From positions 6,418,001 to 6,482,000 of the forward strand of contig NZ_AP021901.1 in the NCBI RefSeq assembly GCF_018325905.1: a DNA stretch of 64,000 bases. The letters are read 5' to 3'. Below are positions 35,675 to 43,553 of the stretch, in pieces. A program made the translations under genes and the position numbers. The notes beneath the pieces are model-generated. The model was not told the origin of the DNA, ran no database searches, and saw only the letters and a list, made by a program, of their open reading frames with translations. The stretch comes from Pseudomonas sp. St316 (GTDB taxonomy: Bacteria > Pseudomonadota > Gammaproteobacteria > Pseudomonadales > Pseudomonadaceae). Each line of letters starts with the position of its first letter. Positions within the stretch are counted from its first letter, which is position 1.

Positions 35675-36266
35675 CCCACAATCGTTTGAACAGCCGGCTC
35701 GACTTGCCACGCGGCGTGCGCCGCTACACCCCCGACGACTTGCCGGTGATGACAGATATCTTCAACGAAAGCGCTCTGGGAGGTACCAGCTCCCCGGTGC
35801 TCAGAGCGTTTTCCCTGAAGGAAATGACGTTTTTCGTCGAATGCTTCGTCAAGGAGGGTGATCCCATCTACGTGCTCGAACGCGCTGGCGAAGTCGTCGC
35901 CTGGTTGATCGTCAACCGCTTCTGTTGGGGGCCCAGGCCTGTCGATTGACCGGCGAGGTGTCGATCTACGTACGCGGCGACCACATCGGCAGCGGCGTCG
36001 GCATCCGCCTTGGCCAAGCCGCAGTAGTGCTGGCCAGGCAGTATGGTTTCGAGACGCTGGTGGCCTGGATCATCGAGCACAACGAGGCCAGCAAACGCGG
36101 CGTACAAGGGCTTGGCGCGACCCAATGGGGACGCTTTCCAGGGATTGCCCGGTTCGCGGATAACCGTGCCGACGTCGTGCTCTATGGACTGCACCTGACG
36201 CCAGGCGACACGGCACCTGCCACCCTTTCAGCGCTGGCGCAAAACGAGGAGGCCAGCCTGGCGTGA
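35671..36266 (+). pseudogene. GNAT acetyltransferase, frameshifted in a G run
   Basis: Two overlapping frames together encode one ~198-residue N-acetyltransferase of the phosphinothricin-acetyltransferase type. Frame one (35671-35949) has the N-terminal RRYTPDDLPVMTDIFNES part. Frame two holds the acetyl-CoA region (RGDHIGSGVGIRLGQAAVVL, then EHNEASKRGVQGLGA). They join if one G is added to the G5 run at 35927-35931. So it is either a real frameshift, a phase-variable tract or a sequencing error. Its start overlaps the hrpL stop (ATGA), indicating translational coupling to the sigma factor. Confidence 0.75.
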
Positions 36267-36527
36267 GCCCACGGCTCGTCCGGCTGGACGTCGGGCGAGC
36301 CGCTGCTTTTTCAGGCATGGGCCGGTGCTCATTCGAGCCGATGCCATTTTTTGCACAGCCCTGTGCTCCCACTGGAGCAGCTATGCACGAGCTATGTAGG
36401 AGCTGTGTAGGAGCTGTCGAGTGCAACGAGGCTGCGATCTTTCCCCAGACACTTGAATCTCAAGCGAAAGATCGAAAGATCAAAAGATCAAAAGATCGCA
36501 GGCTTCGCCAGCTCCTACGCATTCTCC
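36267..36527. other. Intergenic region with repeat copy A
   Basis: Spacer between the GNAT pseudogene and the 3' end of the P450 gene. Apart from the repeat at 36407-36518, I see only a partial tandem duplication of GTAGGAGCTGT just before it. No gene. Confidence 0.6.
36407..36518 (+). repeat. 112-bp palindromic-ended repeat, copy A
   Basis: Begins GTAGGAGCTGTCGAGTG, contains a run of GATCAAAA-type units, and ends CAGCTCCTAC, the inverse of its start. A closely similar copy in the same orientation lies at 39105-39212. The two bracket the P450 and serine hydrolase genes. Confidence 0.85.
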
Positions 36528-37742
36528 TCAGTCCACCGACCAGCACACCGGCAACGCTTCCGGCCCCCTGAAGTTGGGCACATAGCGCCAGCGTACCGCG
36601 CCGGGATCGACCGCCAATTGCAGCCCAGGGCAGCACCGAAGAAGTGTATTCAATGCAATTTCCAATTCCTGCCGGGCCAACGAGGCGCCCAGGCAATAGT
36701 GCGTGCCTTTGCCGAACGACATGTGCGGGCAGGTCGGGCGAGTGATGTCGAGCGTGTCTGGATTCGCACACAGCGTTTCGTCACGATTGGCCGAGCCCAC
36801 CACCGCGATCAGCAGTTGTCCGCGCAACAAGCGTTGCCCGGCCAGTTCGGTGTCCCGGGTGACGAAGCGGACCATGGCCCGCTCCACCGAGGAGTCATAG
36901 CGCAGCAACTCCTCGACCGCGCCAGGCATCAATGCCGGCTCGTCACGCAATCGCGCCAGCGTCTTCGGATGCTGCACGAGCATGTGCACCGCATTGCCGA
37001 TCATCGACGCCGACGTTTCGTGCCCGGCGATGATCAGCAGCGCGATCATGCTGCACAGCTCACTTTGGCTGAGCATGCTGCCCTCTTCCTCGACCTGCAC
37101 CAACGCCGAAACCAGATCATCGCCCGGCTGTGCTCGACGCAGGTCGATCAACGCGAGCATGTAGCCCGCGAATTCGTTGTAGCAACGCTGCAACTCGCTC
37201 AGGTCGTGCCCCACCTGCTGGACGATCATGTGGGACCAGCGGCGGAAATCGTCGCGGTCCTGTGCGGGAACGCCAAGCAGCTCAGCGATGACGGTGATCG
37301 ACAACGGGAATGCATATTGACTCACCACGTCCATTTGCCCGCTCGACCGCACGGGCTCCAGCAACGTCTCGGCGATCTGTTCGATGCGCGGCCGCAGGGC
37401 GTTCACTGCCTTCAACGTGAAGGCCTTGTTGACCAGGCGACGCAAGCGGCGATGACTGTCGCCATCACGGTTGAGCATGTGGTCGTTAAGAAACGCAATG
37501 GATTGTTCGCCACCGAGCATCGCGGCGAATTGCGCATCGATCCGCGACGGGTCACGGGCGAAGCGCTCGTTGTCCAGCAGCACCTCCTCGACTTCCCGCG
37601 CACCGGTGACGTACCACATCGGCAACTGCCCTTGGGCCTGGCTGAGGAACACCGGGGACGCTTGGCGCAGCGCCGCATAATGCCGATAAGCCTCGCTGCG
37701 AAACGCGTCGCTGTTCAAATCAAGGGTACGCTCGTAAGCCAT
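36528..37742 (-). CDS. Cytochrome P450
   Basis: A 404-residue soluble bacterial P450 (CYP107-like size). The I-helix oxygen-binding motif AGHETS lies near residue 240 and ExxR in EELLR near 280. The haem-binding loop FGKGTHYCLG, with the axial cysteine, lies near 348. GGAG seven bases before the ATG at 37742 sets the start. No ferredoxin or reductase gene is nearby, so redox partners must be encoded elsewhere. It is divergent from the serine hydrolase gene. Substrate unknown. Confidence 0.9.
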   Translation of the reverse strand: MAYERTLDLNSDAFRSEAYRHYAALRQASPVFLSQAQGQLPMWYVTGAREVEEVLLDNERFARDPSRIDAQFAAMLGGEQSIAFLNDHMLNRDGDSHRRLRRLVNKAFTLKAVNALRPRIEQIAETLLEPVRSSGQMDVVSQYAFPLSITVIAELLGVPAQDRDDFRRWSHMIVQQVGHDLSELQRCYNEFAGYMLALIDLRRAQPGDDLVSALVQVEEEGSMLSQSELCSMIALLIIAGHETSASMIGNAVHMLVQHPKTLARLRDEPALMPGAVEELLRYDSSVERAMVRFVTRDTELAGQRLLRGQLLIAVVGSANRDETLCANPDTLDITRPTCPHMSFGKGTHYCLGASLARQELEIALNTLLRCCPGLQLAVDPGAVRWRYVPNFRGPEALPVCWSVD

Positions 37743-37886
37743 GAACACTCTCCAAGGGTATGAATCGTTGCTCCTTGAGTGGCAGGGCGCGCCAAAAAAG
37801 ATCCCTGTGGGGGTCTACCTGTCGGTGAACCGTTTGCACGGTCACGGTCACTCAAGGGAAAACACCAACCCTTGCGTGGAGCTGAC

Positions 37887-39044
37887 ATGACGCGTGCACT
37901 TGCTATCCATGGCCAATGCGACACTCGTTTCGAACCGGTCAAAGAGGCGTTTATCCGGCTGATGCAAAGCCCCTTCGAACGCGGCGCGGCCCTTTGCATC
38001 CAGATTGACGGCGAAACCGTCATCGACCTGTGGGCCGGCGTTGCCGGGCCGGAACCGGACAGCCATTGGCAGCGCGACACGCTGCTCAATCTGTTTTCCT
38101 GCACCAAACCCTTCACGGCGGTGGCGATCATGCAGCTGGTCGGCGAAGGACGCCTGGACCTGGACGCGCCGGTCTGCCACTACTGGCCGGCCTTCGCCAA
38201 CGCCGGCAAAGCGTCGATCACCCTGCGCCAGGTGCTTTGCCACCGTGCCGGGCTGCCGGCGCTGCGCACGCCCTTGGCACCGGAAACCCTCTATGACTGG
38301 CACACCATGACCGACCTGATCGCCGAGGAAACTCCCTGGGCCGCTGCCGGGGAGCAACAGACCTATTCGCCCTTGCTGTTCGGCTGGATCCTCGGCGAAC
38401 TGCTACGCCGGGTCGATGGCCTGACACCGGCGCAAAGCATTCACCAACGCGTGGCGGTGCCGCTCGGGCTGGACTTCCACCTCGGCCTGGACGACGCGAC
38501 CATCGCGCGCTGCGCCTACATGGCGCGCACCAAAGACGAGATCGACGACGAAGCGTTTGGCCGGGTGCTGAACGACGTGCTCCACGCACCGACCGCCATG
38601 AGCGCACTGGCCTTCGCCAACCCGCCCATGGTGCTGGGACGCAGCAACGAAGCCGGCTGGAAACGCATGACTCAACCGGCGGCCAACGGACACGGCAATG
38701 CCCGCAGCCTGGCGGCGTTCTACGCCGGCCTGCTCGACGGGCAACTGCTGGAGTCACCGCTGCTCAACGAAATGTTGCGCGAGCACAGCGCCGAATACGA
38801 CCCGACCATCCAGACACCCACGCGTTTCGGCCTGGGCATCATGCTCAACCAACCGGACGTGGCGAACGGCAGTTATGGCATGGGCAACGAGGCGTTCGGC
38901 CACATGGGCGCCGGTGGCACCATCGGGTTTGCCGACCCTGAACGCGGCGTGGCGTTCGGCTTCGCCTGCAACACCATTGGTTCCTACGTCTTGATGGACC
39001 CCCGCGCACGCGGCTTGGCCAATGTCGCGATGGGGTGCCTGTAG
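37887..39044 (+). CDS. Serine hydrolase, beta-lactamase/EstB family
   Basis: A 385-residue class C-beta-lactamase-fold hydrolase (EstB-like esterase or amidase). The nucleophile motif SCTK (SxxK) is near residue 70 and the YSP (YxS/N-type) motif near 160. A late GHMGAGG segment replaces the KTG box. No signal peptide, so probably cytoplasmic and not a true beta-lactamase. GGAG precedes the ATG at 37887. It shares a 144-base divergent promoter region with the P450 gene, and the pair could act on one compound. Confidence 0.8.
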   Translation: MTRALAIHGQCDTRFEPVKEAFIRLMQSPFERGAALCIQIDGETVIDLWAGVAGPEPDSHWQRDTLLNLFSCTKPFTAVAIMQLVGEGRLDLDAPVCHYWPAFANAGKASITLRQVLCHRAGLPALRTPLAPETLYDWHTMTDLIAEETPWAAAGEQQTYSPLLFGWILGELLRRVDGLTPAQSIHQRVAVPLGLDFHLGLDDATIARCAYMARTKDEIDDEAFGRVLNDVLHAPTAMSALAFANPPMVLGRSNEAGWKRMTQPAANGHGNARSLAAFYAGLLDGQLLESPLLNEMLREHSAEYDPTIQTPTRFGLGIMLNQPDVANGSYGMGNEAFGHMGAGGTIGFADPERGVAFGFACNTIGSYVLMDPRARGLANVAMGCL

Positions 39045-39104
39045 ACGATCAGCTCAATGCTGCTTCATGCCCAGCGATTGCTCCAGCTGGCCCGTAAAAG
39101 CCTT

Positions 39105-39212
39105 GTAGGAGCTGTCGAGTGAAACGAGGCTGCGATCTTCCCCCAGACACCTGAATCTCAAGCGAAAAATCAAGATCAAGATCAAAAGATCGCAGCCTTC
39201 GGCAGCTCCTGC
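39105..39212 (+). repeat. Palindromic-ended repeat, copy B
   Basis: 108 bases, same orientation as copy A at 36407, roughly 90 percent alike by eye. It differs mainly in the number of short GATCAA units. It lies between the hydrolase and the 3' end of the HrpH-like gene. Confidence 0.85.
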
Positions 39213-39272
39213 ACAAGCCCAGCGTGAGCAATCCCTGTCATGGATCTAACAGCAGCATGGCGGCTGATCGAC

Positions 39273-40397
39273 TCACACCCCCGGCGGCGCGCCCACCTCC
39301 GCCACCTGCGGCTCGGCCGCGCCGGTATCGGGTGCGGCAACCACCTGTTCTTCGCTACCGGCCACGCGGGGCAGCGCCGCCTTGGCGATCATGTCCGGTT
39401 GGGCGAGCAACCTGCGCGACGCGTCCAGGGGCATCAGCAAGCGTCCCCTGGCCCGGCCACGTGCGGCAGGGTTGAGCATGCGCAATTCCCGCTCATGAAC
39501 ACCGGACAACTGTGCCAGGTGCGCCAAGTCCACGGGCTGCGCCAAAGCGACCATCTGGAAATACGGCTGGTCGGCGATGGGCGCCAGGCTCACGCCATAG
39601 TCGGCGGGCGCATTGACCAGTTGCGACAGCGCCAGCAGTCGCGGCACATAGTTCTGGGTCTCGCCGGGCAACGACAGGTTCCAATAGTTGGTCGCCAGGC
39701 CGCGGGCGCGATTGCGCGTAATGGCGTCGCGTACGCGCCCTTCCCCAGCGTTGTAGGCGGCCAGCGCCAGCAGCCAGTCGCCGTCGAAGTAATCGTGCAG
39801 GTAGGACAAATAGTCCAGGGCGGCCCGCGTCGATGACGGAATGTCCCGGCGCTCGTCATAGTCGCCCCGCTGCTGCAATTGATAGCGGCGCCCCGTGGCG
39901 GGAATGAATTGCCAGAGGCCCAGGGCCTGGGCCGGCGATTGGGCGTTCGGATTGAACCCGCTCTCGATGGCCGGCAACAGCGCCAGCTCCAGCGGCATGT
40001 TGCGCTTGTTCAGTTCACCGACGATGAAGTGCAAGTAGCGGCTGCCAGCGCGCCCGGTCTGGGTGAGAAAAGCCGGGCGATCCATCAGCCAGCGGCGCTG
40101 CTCATCGATGCGCGCCACCCCCTGGGTCTTGGCCTGCAAGGAAAACCCCTGGCGCATGCGCGTCCACAGGCTGCCGCCGCTTTGCGGGGATGACTCGCCG
40201 ATCTGGATGATCGTGTCCGTAGGCGCCGGCTCAAGCCAGCGCAGTTGCGAGCGGTAAGGCTCGTTGGCGAACGGATCGCCGATGGTCAGCTGCGGTTCGA
40301 GGTGCTGGCAGCCATACAGCAAGGTCCCCATGGCCAGCATGGACAACCCTTTGGGGACGAATCGAAGGGCCGGCAAAGGTGCAAGTGATCGGGACAT
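39273..40397 (-). CDS. hrpH: HrpH-like lytic transglycosylase (MltD type)
   Basis: A 374-residue murein lytic transglycosylase. A lipoprotein-like leader (MLAMGTLLYGC, Cys about residue 30) precedes the SLT domain with catalytic Glu in LLPAIESGFNPNAQSP, the ALGLWQFIPATGRRY block and AAYNAGEGRV. MltD-type C-terminal region follows, without repeated LysM units. P. syringae carries such an enzyme (HrpH, CEL ORF1) at its effector locus, under HrpL control. A perfect hrp box 32 bases upstream supports the same role here: local opening of peptidoglycan for the secretion pilus. Confidence 0.85.
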   Translation of the reverse strand: MSRSLAPLPALRFVPKGLSMLAMGTLLYGCQHLEPQLTIGDPFANEPYRSQLRWLEPAPTDTIIQIGESSPQSGGSLWTRMRQGFSLQAKTQGVARIDEQRRWLMDRPAFLTQTGRAGSRYLHFIVGELNKRNMPLELALLPAIESGFNPNAQSPAQALGLWQFIPATGRRYQLQQRGDYDERRDIPSSTRAALDYLSYLHDYFDGDWLLALAAYNAGEGRVRDAITRNRARGLATNYWNLSLPGETQNYVPRLLALSQLVNAPADYGVSLAPIADQPYFQMVALAQPVDLAHLAQLSGVHERELRMLNPAARGRARGRLLMPLDASRRLLAQPDMIAKAALPRVAGSEEQVVAAPDTGAAEPQVAEVGAPPGV

Positions 40398-40428
40398 GGG
40401 CGGTCAACCTTGAGTGAGGTGGCGCCAT

Positions 40429-40457
40429 TGGGTGGCAGATCGCAGGGCAGCGGTTCC
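40429..40457 (-). promoter_or_regulatory. hrp box of the hrpH-like gene
   Basis: On the - strand: GGAACC-N16-CCACCCA, a perfect match 32 bases before the transglycosylase start. It forms a divergent pair with the + strand box at 40506. Confidence 0.9.
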
Positions 40458-40505
40458 ACACAGGTCGCCCGGCGCGCCGGCATTGGGCGGCAACGGCGGT
40501 CGGTT

Positions 40506-40533
40506 GGAACCGAAATGCCGCAGGCGTCACTCA
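40506..40533 (+). promoter_or_regulatory. Probable hrp box of the chaperone-effector pair
   Basis: GGAACC-N15-TCACTCA: perfect first element, one mismatch in the second, spacer 15. It lies 52 bases before the chaperone gene, back to back with the box at 40429-40457. Confidence 0.7.
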
Positions 40534-40584
40534 CCATGGGCAGCAGGCGCTCGTCGGCGCCTGGATGACAATGCGAGGTCACTC

Positions 40585-41073
40585 ATGGCGTCACCCACCT
40601 ATTGCAAGCTGATCGACCAGCTCTGCGCACTCACGATGATTCCTACCCCGTCAGCGTTCTACGAGCAGGCGAACCTGTCGGTCAAGGATGTGGACTTTTC
40701 CCTCAAGCACACCCCCGGCGTGGGTGAGGGAGACGTCTTTATCTACTGCAGCTTCGGGCCATTACCTGTGGCGAATCGGGAGGCGGTCCTGCAACGGCTG
40801 CTGGAAACCAACCTGTACCTGCTGAGCGGCGCGTTCTGTCCTTCCCTGTCTTACAACCGCGACAGCGAACAGGTGATCCTGATCGGCCACGTCCCCCTGG
40901 AAACCCTTACGGCCGAGCGCCTGCTCGGGCTGATGGGCGGTGCCGCCGACATGGCGTTGATTTGGCGCGATGGCTACTTCTTCGATGGCGCCAGCCCAAA
41001 CGACGCCGCCAAGACCACCCAACACAAACCCACCCCCCGTAGCACCGGGCTCAACAGCGCCCTGTCAATCTAG
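40585..41073 (+). CDS. shcM: Type III chaperone, ShcM-like
   Basis: A 162-residue CesT-type chaperone. It has an N-terminal helix (YCKLIDQLCALTMIPTPSAF), beta strands (DVFIYCSFGPLPV) and the ANREAVLQRLLETNLYLLSG segment typical of effector chaperones. The tail after residue ~135 is Pro/Thr-rich and probably flexible. GAGG six bases before the ATG at 40585 sets the start. Eleven bases separate it from the effector gene, matching the shcM-hopM1 arrangement of P. syringae. Confidence 0.82.
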   Translation: MASPTYCKLIDQLCALTMIPTPSAFYEQANLSVKDVDFSLKHTPGVGEGDVFIYCSFGPLPVANREAVLQRLLETNLYLLSGAFCPSLSYNRDSEQVILIGHVPLETLTAERLLGLMGGAADMALIWRDGYFFDGASPNDAAKTTQHKPTPRSTGLNSALSI

Positions 41074-41084
41074 GAGAGCACGAC

Positions 41085-43196
41085 ATGCCAGATTTATCAG
41101 TAGGACGAAGCACCAGCTCGGCGGCGTTGCACGCGCAAGACGATCGGATCACGCCGGTGGGGACCAGCCTGTCCGGGCAGGTTCGGCCCTCCACCAATCC
41201 GCTGGTGCCTTATCACTTCGAAGGAAAACCGACCGAGCAGACCCAGCAAGCGCTCAAGACCAGGCAGCAGCGCCTGACAGGGTTGGTCAACAGCCTCGGC
41301 AAGAAAAACCCTGATAGCGACCCCATCGGCTATGCACGTGAGCATATGAGCGTGGAAGGCAACATATTGGGCTACGCGCCAGGCACAAGTTATCAAGATG
41401 TACAGAAGCATCTCACCGAACTCGGCGGCACGCCGCACCCGATGCTGTCGGGCCACGAAGAAACCGAGGCATTCGTCAAGGATTTCAACGAGTACCTGAG
41501 CAAGAACGACAAGGACAGGAAAGACAGCGGTGGCTTCGGCGCGGTCTGGGACAAACACTGCGCACGCGTGGGCGATACCCTCGGCGCCTACCATTCGTTG
41601 TGCCAGGAAGTGATCGACAACACACCGGAAGGTGATCGCCAGCCTCTGCAAAACAGTCATGACGCCTTCCGCGGTTACGCAAAAGGCGTCATGCAAGCCA
41701 TGACGCAAGACCTGCCCACGCGCTTGAATACCTTCATGGAAAGCCGGATCGAGCATACGCGCAGTGCAATGAACAACGAGAGCCTTTCCCAGCCTGAACG
41801 AGACCAGGCGGCCACTGACCTGAACCAGTTGCTCAAGGTTCAGGAGGAGTTTGACGACTTTCAGGAAAATGAGGACAGCAAGCCTAGCGAGCTGACGAAA
41901 GCGACGAAGGAAAACGAAACGTTGGACACCGCGCTGAAGAACGTCGGACGCCAGGACTATGTCGCCGACCTCAAGACCAAGAGCGGCTTTGTAACCGGCC
42001 TGGCGGTGTTCGCCGGGGCGGGGATCCCGCAGGGCGTGGCCTCTGCGGGTCACTTTGGCGCAATCACTGCGTCGATCGATGAGAAAATGGCCGACGCCTC
42101 CTACGGTAAGCATGTCGCGGCGACCTCGACTGTCCTTGGCGCCGCACACAAAGTGATCAGCGACGGCATCCGTCCATTCGTCCAGGTCGTGGTCGACAAG
42201 ACCATCGGCGCGGGTCTGGCAAAGGTCGATCCGCTGGCGGTGTACCCCAAGGCCTTGCAAGTCGTCACGCAGAATGGGCGTCGGGTCGCCAACCCTGCAC
42301 TCGATGCGCGCAATCTTGCGCAGGAGCAACAGCGCAACGAATTCACGCTCAAGCAGAACGCGAACAACTTCGGCACAGCGAGCGGCGACTTCACCGGCTA
42401 CCTCGCCTTCGGTGCCGCTCACGCAGTGCGGGACACCATCGACCAGTTCACCTCAGTCAACGCTGGTGGCATCGTCGCCCGCACAGCGGCCTCCGCAGTG
42501 GGTGGCACCTTCATGGCGGGTGGCCAGGCAGTGGCGAAATATGCGCAAACCCACGGTGACGAGGAGATTCCCACCTACCGGGTGACAAAGGAAAACCGCA
42601 ACTGGGGCGAACTGTTACCCAAGGCGTTTTCCGAAGCGACAGGAAAGCTCAACCCGCTCAACATGGCCAATGTCAGCGACCTCACCAATCGGATCGTCGG
42701 CGTGGGCGAAGGGGTCGCCATGCGTACAGCCGTGGGCGACGCCGCCGCGGTGGGTGAAAACCCGGAAGTGCGGGAAAAAATGGAGCAGATTGTCACAACC
42801 TTCTTCTCCTCCGGCCTGACGCTGCTTCCGTTCTTTGCCAACAGTGTGGCGGCACCGCTCGAAAACAAGGCGCTGAGCGGCACAGACGACCTGACCAAGC
42901 GAGCCAACGTACCGCTGCAGAACGTGACAAGTCCAAACCGAGACGGCCTGCCCCACACCCAGCCGGAAGGCTGGCGGCGCGACCTCGAAAATACCTACCA
43001 CGTGACCCGCGGCCTTACCCAGGTCGTTCCGCAAACCGCTATCGCGGGGCTTAACCTGGGCACCGAATGGGCTCAGAGCCTGGCAACAAGGCCCAAAAAA
43101 GCCTCTGGCGATGACATTCAACTGGCAGAGCGAGGCGAGCCGAGACCCCAGGGCGGGCCGTCCAACGAACCAGCACCCACCACTCGGCCAAGCTGA
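41085..43196 (+). CDS. hopM1: HopM1-family type III effector (RopM)
   Basis: A 703-residue protein, close to the 712 of P. syringae HopM1. The Ser-rich N terminus (VGRSTSSAALHAQ) fits a secretion signal. Two regions match HopM1 in pattern: a GYLAFGAAHAVRDTIDQFTSVNAGG stretch around residue 450 (split here by coordinates), and the C-terminal SPNRDGLPHT...YHVTRGLTQVVPQ segment. HopM1 acts in plant cells on vesicle traffic; no enzyme motif is visible. Follows its chaperone by 11 bases under a probable hrp box. Lower similarity in the N-terminal half suggests a divergent lineage. Confidence 0.85.
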   Translation: MPDLSVGRSTSSAALHAQDDRITPVGTSLSGQVRPSTNPLVPYHFEGKPTEQTQQALKTRQQRLTGLVNSLGKKNPDSDPIGYAREHMSVEGNILGYAPGTSYQDVQKHLTELGGTPHPMLSGHEETEAFVKDFNEYLSKNDKDRKDSGGFGAVWDKHCARVGDTLGAYHSLCQEVIDNTPEGDRQPLQNSHDAFRGYAKGVMQAMTQDLPTRLNTFMESRIEHTRSAMNNESLSQPERDQAATDLNQLLKVQEEFDDFQENEDSKPSELTKATKENETLDTALKNVGRQDYVADLKTKSGFVTGLAVFAGAGIPQGVASAGHFGAITASIDEKMADASYGKHVAATSTVLGAAHKVISDGIRPFVQVVVDKTIGAGLAKVDPLAVYPKALQVVTQNGRRVANPALDARNLAQEQQRNEFTLKQNANNFGTASGDFTGYLAFGAAHAVRDTIDQFTSVNAGGIVARTAASAVGGTFMAGGQAVAKYAQTHGDEEIPTYRVTKENRNWGELLPKAFSEATGKLNPLNMANVSDLTNRIVGVGEGVAMRTAVGDAAAVGENPEVREKMEQIVTTFFSSGLTLLPFFANSVAAPLENKALSGTDDLTKRANVPLQNVTSPNRDGLPHTQPEGWRRDLENTYHVTRGLTQVVPQTAIAGLNLGTEWAQSLATRPKKASGDDIQLAERGEPRPQGGPSNEPAPTTRPS

Positions 43197-43553
43197 TGAA
43201 GCCGTCGAGCCATCCTTCGCCAGCTTGACGATCACCGGTTGAAACCGTCCCTCTACGCCGGCCGCAGGAGCCTCCTGTGGCCGGCCCTCGCGACACACGC
43301 CGACTCACATCCCCTTGCGCTTCGACGACGACCAACGTGATTGCCGGGCCGATCAACGATAGCCTTGCGATTCGCGGCGCCAGCCTCCAAAAGCCCAGCC
43401 GCTGCCCGAAACCTTCCACCGCCTATACTCCTGCCCGCGAGGCGACTTGGAGTAAATCCCTCCGACGGACGATGCGCCGGGCAGCGGCCATGTGCTAAAC
43501 AGGGAATCAACAGCGAAACCATGGGACCGCTGTCACCAGAATAAGGAATCACC
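43197..43553. other. Right boundary of the T3SS island, non-coding
   Basis: About 357 bases without a credible gene. A strong hairpin (CCGGCCGCAGGAG / CTCCTGTGGCCGG, 43258-43284) after hopM1 could end its transcript although no T tract follows. AAGGA before 43554 is the ribosome-binding site of the acylase gene. Confidence 0.55.

Noticed and set aside
43258..43284. Hairpin after hopM1 as an intrinsic terminator
   Set aside because: Strong stem, but no T tract on either side, so it is described only as a hairpin.
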